NCBI GenBank assembly: GCA_030068145.1
Contig: JAPJBO010000041.1
Location: forward strand, 1 to 64,000
DNA length: 64,000 bases
Source: Diplonema papillatum
Taxonomy: Eukaryota; Euglenozoa; Diplonemea; Diplonemida; Diplonemidae
Reading direction: 5' to 3'
Position numbers and translations under genes: made by a program. A model generated the notes under the pieces. The model worked only from the letters and a program-made list of their open reading frames with translations, had not been told where the DNA came from and did no database searches. Position 1 is the first letter of the stretch, and each line of letters opens with the position of its first letter. Shown here one piece after another: positions 30,396 through 39,641 of this stretch.

Positions 30396-30896
30396 ATGGG
30401 ATACCGTGGGATGATGGTGCCCGACGTGGGGCGCAAGAGGGGGCGGGAAGAGTACGCCAGCGCGTACGCGAGGCCGCCCCCGCGACCGTACGGCTACGCC
30501 GCGGTCCTGCACGAGCCGTGGTGCAACGGGATGTGCGGCGGCGCCTGCACCGGCGGCGGGAAGGGCGCCGTCGCTGCGTACGCGCCGCCGCCCCAGCCCG
30601 CGTACGGGGGCTACGCCGCGCTCCCCGGGAGCTACCCGCCGCCGTCCGCGCGCTTGCCAGCAAGATACGCCAGCTTCCCTGTACGAGGCGGCGGCGGCGG
30701 CGGCCCCTCGCACGAAGAGCTTGTCAGCCACGTGAAGACGATGCAGCGGTCCGACCCTTTGTTCAAGGAAGCGTGGACTGACTACTGCCAGATGCACGCG
30801 GAAGGCGCGAAGGACCCGAACCGGCACTCGCCGGAGTTCCTGCAGCGCGCCTTGCACGCCCTCGGCTGCCCGCTTGGAGCACTTCCACGGGTATGA
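30396..30896 (+). CDS. Gly/Pro/Tyr-rich protein with C-terminal QR-W-C-DP domain
   Basis: This 166-aa protein has a basic N-terminus (GRKRGREE, 12-19), a low-complexity Gly/Pro/Ala/Tyr middle (20-104, including six Gly at 98-103) and a compact C-terminal domain (105-158) with LVSHVKTMQR, then W127, C131, H134-A, G137, D140-P and S145. That domain aligns without gaps over 53 residues with the protein at 37547-37798, about 17 identities. The function is unknown; the basic and Gly-rich layout could suit RNA or nucleic-acid binding, but that is only inference. The ATG at 30396 is the first in frame. A fragment at 27443 suggests the ancestral start lay 51 bp upstream and mutated to ATA here. Three broken copies lie 2.8-3.5 kb upstream. 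An intron beyond 30896 cannot be excluded. Confidence 0.65.
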   Translation: MGYRGMMVPDVGRKRGREEYASAYARPPPRPYGYAAVLHEPWCNGMCGGACTGGGKGAVAAYAPPPQPAYGGYAALPGSYPPPSARLPARYASFPVRGGGGGGPSHEELVSHVKTMQRSDPLFKEAWTDYCQMHAEGAKDPNRHSPEFLQRALHALGCPLGALPRV

Positions 30897-31521
30897 ACAC
30901 CCAGCTGCCCCTCTTTACTTTGACGTAGGTGTCACGGCAAGTTTTGGCTGCTGCTTCTTTATAAACTACAGTGCTCGCTTGCCTTCATGGCATTTGCACT
31001 TTACAGAACTCGATGCTTAACAAAAGAAGAAGTGCATGCTAAACCGTGCGGTTCATGGACTCAAAGAACTCAATGGCAATCCGTAACAAAAATATACGCT
31101 AAAAATTACGTGGCTTAGGCTTAAAGGACCAACACGGCACAGACGGGACCAGTGTGGTGATGTATCTGTTCCAAGCACGTTCTTGCAATCCCCCCATACC
31201 AGTAGGATACCTCGCCTACCGAGACTTGCAGCCCTCAGCGCGCAGGATTACTTCCTCGCACTCTTTTTCTTCTTGGGACTGCACACAGCGCAGGAGACTT
31301 TAGCTCTTTGTCTGACCGAGCAAAAAAGCCGGTTTCAGCGAAACCCGGGTTTTTCCGCTCTGTGGTGCCGGTGGGTGTCTGAGTGCCTGGAACTGTCGTC
31401 CCACACACACAAACTAGGGAACGGAGAGGAGTGGTGAGATATAGGCCTGCCGTGGCGGTGTGCACGTCATCAAACTACGGAGGTGGTAAGTGAAAAAAAG
31501 CTTTGATGGCAGAAACAGTAT
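30897..31521. other. Spacer with A-repeat fragment
   Basis: 31110-31250 carries repeat A pieces (GACGGGACCAGTGTGGTG, CCAAGCACGTTCTTGCAATC, CGCGCAGGATTACTTCCTCG). The rest is unassigned. Confidence 0.55.
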
Positions 31522-31895
31522 TCAGGGGGGCACTGCGCCTGTGCGCACCAAGGCTTCCTTGTAGTTTTTGAATGAGCAGAAACGATTTGCTCGTGTTCTT
31601 CCGTCGTTTTGGAGGTCCTCGACAGATGCTCCAGTGCACATGATGTCCTTCAACGTATCATTGTGCAGAGTGGTTCGGAGACGGCTCTTGACAAGTTTCA
31701 GGGGCGAAAAAAACATCCTCTCAGGACCGGCAGTTCCTTGCTGCAACCAGCAGCATCTGGGTACAGCATTCGAAACTGGGTGTCACCCAAGAGGCTTGCC
31801 AGCACTTGACTGAACTCCGTCCACTCCCGTGCCTGGATCAGTTCCTCTAGCGAGGTCGTGTGCGAGTGCACACGTGGCAGTGTATGTAATGTCAT
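31522..31895 (-). pseudogene. hAT transposase C-terminal remnant with 3' terminus
   Basis: On the minus strand, two overlapping frames together give a hAT dimerisation (C-terminal) region: ELIQAREWTEFSQVLASLL in one frame, then TAGPERMFFSPLKLVKSRL, RTTLHNDTLKDIM in the other. A frameshift lies near 31740-31760. The ERxFS-K-KSxLR pattern, carrying the third catalytic acidic residue, is characteristic. The stop codon falls inside the sequence CAGGGGGGCACTGC (31523, plus strand), a CAGGG-type hAT terminus, so the transposon ends right here. An 8-bp flank ACAGTATT precedes it; its partner was not found. Upstream parts beyond 32100 are not recognisable. Confidence 0.7.
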
Positions 31896-32431
31896 CCATG
31901 GGGTGAGCTTGCGCGTGCGTTTTCAGGTGGTTCACAAGTGGAGCAACCTGTTCTTTGGACTTTTTCGACGTTGCCAAAAAACTCCCAGCGTGGATTTTAT
32001 ACACACAAAAGCTGGGATGGCGGCGTTCTGAATGCGGCCATAATGCTTCGCCCATCTTGGGGCTTTGCATACCTTCCCTCACCGCCTTTTTGATATTTTA
32101 GTGTAGCTGGGTGCCCACGAACTGTGTTCCACTGACCAACAGCGCATTGCTGCACGGTACACCGCATGATGACACGGACACATCACGTGTCATCACGTGC
32201 GCATCACGTGCCACACCGTGACGTGCCACGTGACAGCAGTACTGTACAGTACACTACAGTACTGCGGGAGCCACTTTTCTTTGTTTCCAGCGAGATGTGC
32301 TGGTTCAGCCTTCTAGCTTGGGGGGGGTCAGCTGGTCGCCAGACGCCGGAGTATGAAGCGTGCGTCGACAAAGTGGGGGTCATGCGCAAAAATATGATGA
32401 CTAACCCAAGGCTGCTGCAATCGGCCCTTCA
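31896..32431. other. Spacer, possibly decayed hAT coding sequence
   Basis: A minus-strand stretch (31900-32082) may continue the hAT remnant but is too diverged to call. 32185-32270 is rich in CACGTG and CAGTACTG palindromes. Confidence 0.4.
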
Positions 32432-32665
32432 TTGACGCTGTTGTAGGCCCACTCGTCCCTTTGTTTCCCACTGACGCTGTTGTAGGCCCACTCGTCCCTT
32501 TGTTTACCACTGACGCTGTTGTAGGCCCACTCGTCCCTTTGTTTACCACTGACGCTGTTGTAGGCCCACTCGTCCCTTTGTTTACCACTGACGCTGTTGT
32601 AGGCCCACTCGTCCCTTTGTTTACCACTGACGCTGTTGTAGGCCCACTCGTCCCTTTGTTTCCCG
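32432..32665. repeat. 39-bp tandem array, 6 copies
   Basis: Units start at 32433, 32472, 32511, 32550, 32589 and 32628 (TGACGCTGTTGTAGGCCCAC, then TCGTCCCTTTGTTT). The array overlaps the very end of the minus-strand transposase ORF, whose last codons run into the first unit. Confidence 0.95.
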
Positions 32666-35099
32666 TAGCAGGCGTATGGTTTCTTCGTTCTTCGTCCACC
32701 ATCCACCGCTATCCGGTACGACTTCGCTCTGCAAGCATTCGTTGCACGTGGCGAAGTTCAGCGTTCTTGGGCTCGCAATCCACGCATTGAGGTACGCCTC
32801 CATAGCGCTCCTCGGGATGCCGCTGCCACGTTCATACGGGCCATTGAGCCCGAGCATTAGCACGTCGGTCAGCGTCTGCTCGTGAAGCCTCTTCCTGGCT
32901 TTTGTCAACACCCTTTTCATGTTTGAAAAGACACGCTCGACCGATGCTGTCCCCATTGGCAGGACAACAGCAATGGCAAACAGATTGTTTGTCTCTGGAA
33001 ATGCCGTCGAAAGGTTCGATGACTTCAGCAGCCCCAGCATGACGTCTTCCAATGACGCCCATTGCTGCCGCACGATCTCCGCGCAGAACGGCTCGAGTTC
33101 GTGGAGCAGAGCAGTCCGACGGTTCTCGGAAAGAAAGGGGCCACAAGCGACTATGTCAGTTTTTTCCACGATTACCATTTCTTCTGAACAGTTCTTGAAA
33201 GTATGCGGCCCGGAGTAGTGGGCGAGAATGTGCCCCAGCTCCTTTTTGGCAGCAACCAAGTCGATCTTCCCGTTGGCGAATGTTGGGCCCTTGGGATCGT
33301 AGAGCGAGAACGCCTGCAGGCAAGCTGACATTCCCAACTCTTCATCGAAGGCCTTTGCCAGAGCCTTGAGGTATGGCACTGCAACGCTGTGGTGCCACGT
33401 CGTCAGCTCTTCGTGTGTCGCCCACGGTTGCTGAAAGATGCCTGTTGTTGCTGCGTTGAGGACCATGTGGCAGTTGAAGTACTTCGTATACTGCTTTGGT
33501 TCATGGGCGATGTCCAAGATCTTTTTCTTGTAGTGCCCCTTCAGAGACACAACTTGCGCGAAGAACGACGAAGCCTTCTGCAGAGCTGACGAGAAGTGCG
33601 CAACAACTGGGAGGGTGACCTCGTAAAGAAACAACGCGAACATCGGTCCCTTCTTCTGCATGTGCTCAGACACTTCTCTCGCCGCCTCATTGCCTTCGGA
33701 AAGAGCACTCACTCCCTGGTAAACACCACGGAGGACGTTGGTGACGGTGGATGCGGCTCGTTCGTGAGAGACCCACCGTGTGTCACCCACTTCGCACAGC
33801 TCCAGCTCTCTCCACATGCCGAAGTTGTCGACGGCCTTCGCGGCCGCAGAGACACACTCGTTGAGAGTGCGAAGCTTGCCCTTTCCGTCTCCACGGCCGC
33901 GGTAGAAGAGGCGATACACCGCTGACAGAAAAACCTCGACATCGGCAATATCTGCGTACGCCTTGCCAACACGCAAACAGAGGACATTGAGTTTGTGCCC
34001 CTGGCACCAGATCCACAACGCATAGGGGCAAAGCCGGGAGCGGAGAAGAAGCTGCGTACCGGACAAGTGACCTTTCATCACGTTCGCTCCATCCCACGAC
34101 CTTCGACCATACACCTTTCAAAGCGTCTGTCATCTTCACCAAGTGCTTGAACAGCTCTGGAGCGCTTCCATCCGCTGACTTCTTGGCCTGCAAATCCCAG
34201 AAGACCTCCGTGATCAACCCGCCTTCCAACACTTTGAAAAAGACGGCGTACTGGGCCCGCTTTTTCAGGTCCTGACACTCGTCCGTCATGAACGACACGT
34301 ACCTCGACCCCTGGATCTTTTGGCGTGTGAGAGTTCGTGTGTGCGCCACCATGATGCTAAAGATCTCGTTGATGACCTCGTCAGACGTGAGGTTGAAGGC
34401 ATTCTGCAGAAGGTCTCGCGTGCCCTGATCGTGTAGGGCAGCTCGCTCCTGCTGCTCCTGGGTGAACCTTACGATGCTCCTGTCGTGGTGCGCAGCTGCC
34501 ATGATGTGGTGGCAGATGGCCACAAAGTTCTGGGTGTTGATGACGCGTCCGACCTTCTTCAGCCGAAGAGCGTTTTGCTGCATCATCAGTCTTGCTTGGC
34601 CGATGGCCCCGTAGGCGTTCCGAGTTCGCAGATCTTGGAACCACGTAGTCCACCATTTTTGATGTGTTTGCCTCGTTGTGTTAAGGTGCTCAGAGATCTT
34701 TGTTCCCAACCGCTTTTCGATGGCGCTGTACGGCAGAGGCGTCGTAACGAAGACCTTCTTGTCGCGGGAGGTGACGGTGCACTCGTAACACGAGCGACAC
34801 CACAATCCATCAGAATGTGGCTGCAGAAATGGGTGATTCTTCAGCGCATTGGTGAGTTTTGCGTTCTCGCGGTATTCGGGGGGAATCATTTCCAGCTCCA
34901 CCGCGGTCGGGAATTCGAAATTGTGCTGGTCGAATACCGGAACCGACAGGTCACAGAGTGCTTGCACTTCATGTGTGAGCATCGTGGGGAACGGACAGGG
35001 GGCATTCCACAACTCCCGGTTGTACACGACAGTTTCACTGCGCTTTCTCTTGCGTGACCCCTGAACGTTCTTCTCAAGAGAGGTTCTTTCAAGGAACAA
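32621..35099 (-). pseudogene. hAT transposase (ZNF862/DUF4371-like), frameshifted
   Basis: Two minus-strand frames make one transposase of roughly 800 residues. 35099-34115 encodes the N-terminal part: a basic start (RKRKRS), a CxxC-type cysteine pair in GLWCRSCYECTV, and VSFMTDECQD with the first catalytic Asp. Near 34115-34130 a 1-base indel shifts the frame. From 34114 on come WDGANVMKG (second Asp region), CQGHKLNVLC (the hAT CxxHxLN motif), TRWVSHERA, and the C-terminal dimerisation segment LPMGTASVERVFSNMKRV with the catalytic Glu, followed by LHEQTLTDVLMLGLNG. DUF4371 and hAT-C define the family. An acidic ORF just upstream (35331-35089) may be an N-terminal extension. Clear terminal repeats of its own were not found. 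The single lesion suggests recent inactivation or an assembly error. Confidence 0.9.
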
Positions 35100-35415
35100 A
35101 AAGAAAGTTTACCACGATTACCATTTCTTCCTCTTCGTTGTAGTCCTTTTCAACCTCGTCCACGAGCTTTCGAATGCGTTCATCCACAAACGGAGCGGCC
35201 GCGGTTTGCGTAGACGGTGCGATGGGGACAGGAGGGACACTGCCGGATGACGACGCGATGCAAGCACAAGCAGCAGCAAGGCACGACACACACGACACAA
35301 GCACAACCTGGCGCGCACCTACAAGGCGCAAAGCTTCACTTCGGAGATCGGCAAGAGGCTTCCGGAGTTGTTAAGCACGGCTGATCCGTGAACCATCCAT
35401 CCATCCATCCATCCG

Positions 35416-35460
35416 TCAGCCGGCTGATGGATGGATGGATGGTTCTTAACAAGATGCCTG
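35416..35460 (-). repeat. 45-bp inverted repeat, right copy, within a palindrome
   Basis: Exact reverse complement of 26193-26237. Bases 35390-35444 also form a local palindrome of CCAT/ATGG repeats centred on CAGCCGGCTG. The outer flanks (poly-C at the left copy, GGGGGG at this one) do not show a target-site duplication. Confidence 0.9.
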
Positions 35461-35509
35461 GGGGGTGTACAAGCCCCCGCCAAGGTTCCAAGGGCGCGCA
35501 AGAATGCGC

Positions 35510-36300
35510 CTATTCGGAAGAGGGTGCAGTGCGTCTCCGCTTTTCCGGTTGCTCGTCATCACTCTCGTCCTCGTCCAAAACTTGTGAGAAGGTCACACGT
35601 GGCTGGGAGACTGTTGTCTCTCGTTGCCCTTGCGAGGGAGCTGTGTCATCGAAGTCAGTCGTGGCGAGGCTTACGATGGACAAGGCATCATCTTCCAAGT
35701 CAGAACCATCGGGTTCGGCGGCGAGGCCATACGGGTCTTCGTCTTCCTGGGCCTGTGGAACTGGGTAGAGGATGTTGATAGCTTCGTTGTAGTCCACTGT
35801 GCCAGTGCCAGAGAGTACTCCTTGAGACCTGCGCTTTGTAAAGCGGCGGGGCTTCTGAACAAGAAAGGCAGTGGTGGCTTCGTGAAACAGCTCCGTGCGC
35901 TCGGCAGCGCCTTGCGGCAGGAGGCAGCAAATTACCAGCTCCTGTGAGATCGTCTGCGCACCAACAGTGGTTCTGTACAAACCACGCAGCATTCTGAGCA
36001 AGGAGAAGGCACTTTCAACAACGACACTAGACGGAGAGAGCGCCGTCATAGCCTCCAGTGCCTGTTCGAGTAGACCATCTGCCTCCGTGGTCAGCAGGTA
36101 CTCCAAAACGAACTTGCGGAGCCCCTCCCCTTTCAGCTCAGGACAACTAAGCTGACGAAACTGGGACCACTCTGCTTTGTGAGTTCGTCCATGTTGTTCT
36201 TCCCGAGGATGCTGCACAGAGCTTGTTGAGCCAATCCGCTGAAGCTGAGTTTAGTTGACCACGCCTGGGTTGCCCCGATTATAGCGGCTTGCTCGACTAT
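35510..36300 (-). pseudogene. Second hAT-like transposase C-terminal remnant
   Basis: The ORF 36217-35510 has a C-terminal dimerisation-like segment: LRKFVLEYLLTTEADGLLEQ, then SSVVVESAFSLLRMLRG, then TISQELVICCLL, where ESAFSLLR occupies the place of the hAT ERxFS motif. A long acidic tail with KRRRTAPSSE follows. Upstream, another frame (36300-36185) reads TQAWSTKLSFSGLAQQALCS, so a frameshift lies near 36180-36190. The tail is unusually long for a hAT protein, so an unrelated domesticated protein is an alternative. It lies 0.4 kb upstream of the longer transposase on the same strand but is clearly a different sequence. Confidence 0.5.
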
Positions 36301-37038
36301 GTCTCTATTACACCGGACACAGACAGGCTATATGCAATGCAAATAACCCGGCAGGCATACAACCCCCTCGTCCACAACGCGGCGGGCTGAGCCCAATAAC
36401 GAGGCGTTTCTGTTTCTTCGATTGGACGATTGCGTCCGCAACAACAAAGTTGAGTGGATACAATATTTTTTTGGCTAAAAAACATTGGGGGAAAAGGGTA
36501 ATACCAAGGAGAGTGAATCCGGGAAAAAAAGTTTTTTTGGTTACGAAGCCCCCAGCAACGAAACCGGGAAAAAAAGTTTTTTCCAGGAAAAGCGGGTACC
36601 GGGCCCCGATTTAGAAACACCCCTGATAATAGCTGAGATTTTTTTTTTTTTTTTGACCCAGACCAGGTCTTCAGTCAGAGTTGGTCTTTCCAGACCAACT
36701 CTGGTGTCTGCCCTCCTGTGCACAAAAATTGGATACAGACCAGTTTACCAGTTCTGGGCTCGGGGGTCGAGGTCAGAGCTAGTATGCTGTGCTGGTTAGA
36801 AAAAACCCAAACAAAATTGAAATCGAAATTTATAAACTATTTTTATTTTTTTTTGAAAAACCGAAACCGGAAAAACCCGGTTTCGAAAACCGGGAAACCA
36901 GGTTTCTAAAGTCCCCTGACACAGCGGTATTTCACCGGTATATTCTCGTTTTTTTTGTCCGGCAGAGTCGGCCAACGCAAAGCGAAGACAAGGCACACAT
37001 CACAGACCGCTGTGTTTGGGACGATGCAAACTGCAGAG
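36301..37038. mobile_element. hAT MITE remnants related to 13936-14470
   Basis: CTAAAGTCCCCTG ending at 36918, preceded by CCGGTTTCGAAAACCGGG palindromes, is a right terminus of the same MITE family. A second right-type end (TTAGAAACACCCCTG) occurs at about 36611-36625. Left ends and duplications were not found. A T run (36639-36654) and GAGTTGGTCTTTCCAGACCA palindrome lie between. Confidence 0.6.
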
Positions 37039-37134
37039 TAAGAACTCTTCTAAGAACTCTTCTAAGAACCCTTCTAAGAACTCTTCTAAGAACTCTTCTA
37101 AGAACCCTTCTAAGAACTCTTCTAAGAACTCTTC
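37039..37134 (+). repeat. 12-bp tandem array, 8 copies
   Basis: TAAGAACTCTTC repeats with CCC variants at every third or fourth unit, suggesting a 36-48-bp higher-order pattern. Confidence 0.95.
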
Positions 37135-37178
37135 TTACTCCAAAACTCGATCTCTCACTCTAAAACAGACAAAAAACA

Positions 37179-37370
37179 CCACGAAGGAATGTACTTGGTG
37201 TCACAAACAGTCCTGGACATGGCTAGCCATATCCCATAACCACAGCGTGCACCAAATATACAACCCGTCACCATATATCCCTTTCTTGCTCTAAGAGAAT
37301 CCATTCATGAACGGTCACACGGAGACCCTAACCCCCCGGAATTTCAAGCGAACGTTAACTCTAAAAAGTG
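37179..37370 (+). repeat. Repeat E type 2 copy
   Basis: Starts CCACGAAGGAATGTACTTGG and ends in the E block ACTCTAAAAA, very close to 13569-13770. A weaker E-like block (GGAGACCCTAAACCACCGAA) follows at 37496-37520, directly upstream of the 83-aa gene. Confidence 0.85.
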
Positions 37371-37546
37371 GGGGGCCCAAGACTAAAGTCATAGCGAATT
37401 TCCTCTTGGTATCGGTCGCATCAGTCACAAACCTGGCCAGCCGTAGTGTTTAATTATGTCTGCATCCCTTTCACTTCCTAGCCTCACTGGTCGACCGGAG
37501 ACCCTAAACCACCGAACCTTTAAACCACAATAAACCGCTGAAACAG

Positions 37547-37798
37547 ATGGAACGTCCGCGGCCTATGGAGCGTAAGAGGCCCAGGATCGAACGCCCCCCG
37601 TCCGACACGGAAGAAAGCCCCGAGAAGGATCAGCTCGCGAAGCGTATCAAGGCCTACCAACGCGCCAGCATCCAAAACAAGGATACCTGGGGCATGTTCT
37701 GCGACGACCACGCTGGCGGCACCCGGGATCCGATGAAAATAAGCGTCGACCTGCTGCTGGAAGCTTGCGACTCATTGCACATCCCAGAGGACATCTAA
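37547..37798 (+). CDS. 83-aa protein with QR-W-C-DP domain
   Basis: A short complete ORF: a basic N-terminus (MERPRPMERKRPRIERP), an acidic linker (DTEESPEKD) and a domain (26-80) with IKAYQR, W48, C52, HAGG, DP (61-62) and an LLLEACDSLHIP end. It aligns without gaps to the C-terminal domain of the protein at 30396-30896, so the two form a family. Function is unknown; the cysteine and histidine are conserved between the two, but two residues are too few to claim metal binding. It lies 25 bp after an E-like block, and its last 20 bp and stop codon are the founder unit of the tandem array that follows. I recall similar motifs from dinoflagellate proteins, unverified. Confidence 0.7.
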   Translation: MERPRPMERKRPRIERPPSDTEESPEKDQLAKRIKAYQRASIQNKDTWGMFCDDHAGGTRDPMKISVDLLLEACDSLHIPEDI

Positions 37799-38345
37799 CT
37801 GTCGTGCTGTCTTCCTCTGCAGATTGCCACCGCAGAACGAAGATGCGATCCGCATTACACCTCGTAGGACATGCAACCGCCGTGTTCTTCTTACTCCGCA
37901 GATTGCCAGTGGAAAATTCGAAGATGACACGCAATCTCCCAGAAGATATCTGTGCTTGTTACTCGGCAGATTGCGCGGAAAGCAACGATGAAACACGCAT
38001 GGAACATCCCAGAGGATATCCAACCGCCGTGTTCTTATTACTCGCAGATTGCGCGGTAAGCGAAGTGAGACATGCATGGAAGATCCCAGAGAATATCAAA
38101 CCGCGGTGTGCTTATTACTCGGCAGATTGCGCGGAAAGCGAAGATGAAACACGCATGGAACATCCCAGAGTATATCCAACCGTCGCGTTCTTATTACTCG
38201 CAGATTGCCAGCGGAAAACGAAAAGACGAGGCACGCATGGAGCATCCCAGAGGATATCTAACCGCCGGTTGTCTTCCTCCGCAGATTGCCAACGAAAACG
38301 AAGGCAGGGCGCGTTGTTCTCACACCGCAGACTGCCGACGAGATC
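37779..38345 (+). repeat. ~78-bp tandem array derived from the end of the 83-aa gene
   Basis: Seven or so diverged units carry CATCCCAGAGGATATC, then AACCGCCGTGTTCTT, then CGCAGATTGC and AAAGCGAAGATGAAACACGC. The first unit contains the last codons and TAA stop of the 83-aa gene. Most later units have CCAACC in place of CTAACC, losing the stop, but the last (38258) has it again. The CGCAGATTGCC word also occurs in repeat A. Confidence 0.8.
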
Positions 38346-38564
38346 GTGCTGAGTTCCAGTCACGTTCGGTGGCGCCCTGTGTTTTCTTCAGTGCTCGTGC
38401 GGGCTGCCCCTGCCCGAGTATAGGGGAAGCTTAAAAGACGGAGGGGTTTGGCAGTTGATCAGAACGCCCACCTGGATCAGAACGAACCAGGGCAACACGC
38501 AAGAGGGGCGTCGATCAACCGCGGCGCCACACCCAACGACACGTTTGTAGGGGACACCTCCCCG

Positions 38565-38720
38565 AAGAGGTTTGCCTGTGCTCTTGTAGCGTGGCTAGTC
38601 CTGGCTGTGATGAGCTTTGAGCAGCCACCCAGGCAAATCCTACGCATGTTGCTGTCCTGTACAGACACTGGGGCTTCTACGCTGAGTCAGGCGGGATACC
38701 CTCTAACAGTGAACGCGAGC
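38565..38720 (+). repeat. Highly diverged repeat A copy
   Basis: TTTGCCTGTGCTCTTGTAGC, then GTCCTGGCTGTGATGAGC, then CTGTCCTGTACAGACACTGG correspond in order to repeat A with many substitutions. Confidence 0.6.
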
Positions 38721-39640
38721 TGGGTTTAGACCGTCGTGAGACAGGCTGGTTTACCCTACTGATGGAGAGAGAGCCCATCGGGCCAGCGCGTTCTTACAGC
38801 AATAATATGGGGTAGTACGAGAACTCCCGTTTCTAGTCCCTGGTATCCACGGTTGTTCGATCGGACAGTGACACGGTGTTGAGCGCGTCTCTTACATTCC
38901 ACCCGACCCCGGGTAGTTCAAACTACGCAATTCTTTCAGCTCATGACGTTGCCATCTGCTTCTTCTTCTTCTTCTTCTTCTTCGTCTTCTTCTTCTTCTT
39001 CTTCTTCTTCCCCTTTCTCTCATTTTTTCTCCTTCTTATATTTGGACGTGAACGGGGGCGCAATAAATGAGCGGTTAGGGCTTTTAGCAAGTGGCGTCGA
39101 AACGCAGCAGAGCGCTCCTGAGCACCCAGCTGCAATGAAGGGATCCAGCATGCAGTGGGGTGGACTAGGCAAACTTCCGCTCTCCGTCCGTAAGGGTTAG
39201 CTGGCCGGTTCGTACAGCTCCAAGCAGACACTTCATGGCAGGCAGGAAACGCAAGAAGGAACGGGAAAAATCGGAAGCCCTGCAGCGGTGCAAAGCAGCG
39301 AGTCGAACGAAAAAGCGGAAAGAAGAACAGCGAAATAGAAGAAGAAAACGGTCCTGGTCAGGCGAAGCGCCTTTTAGACAGGTTCTTCACTCTTTTTTTG
39401 TCTCGCATTTTCTCGGAGCGAACCGAGAGGGATGGAGAGGGGGAAAACAGAAAAGAGAAAGAAAAAAAAAAAAAAAGCGAAAGAAGCAGAAGGAGAATAA
39501 TTCTCTCGGGAAACGTAACGCATATCACACCCGTTCTTTCTGGTTGTCCCTTTCCGTGTACTTTCATCAGTGTCTCCGCCAGCGACCCCGCGATAAGGGG
39601 AGAAAGCGGCACCGGCGCTTTCTCAGCGGCATCGCTCTTC
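38721..39640. other. Spacer with TTC microsatellite
   Basis: TTC/CTT repeats at 38958-39012, A-rich coding-like noise at 39235-39500 (Lys/Arg/Glu-rich), and a short A run near 39462-39476. No gene is supported. Confidence 0.5.
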
Positions 39641-39641
39641 G

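Noticed and set aside
26193-35460. Calling the whole block a single composite transposon
   Set aside because: The 45-bp inverted repeats are perfect, but there is no target-site duplication, so I report only the repeats and the hypothesis.
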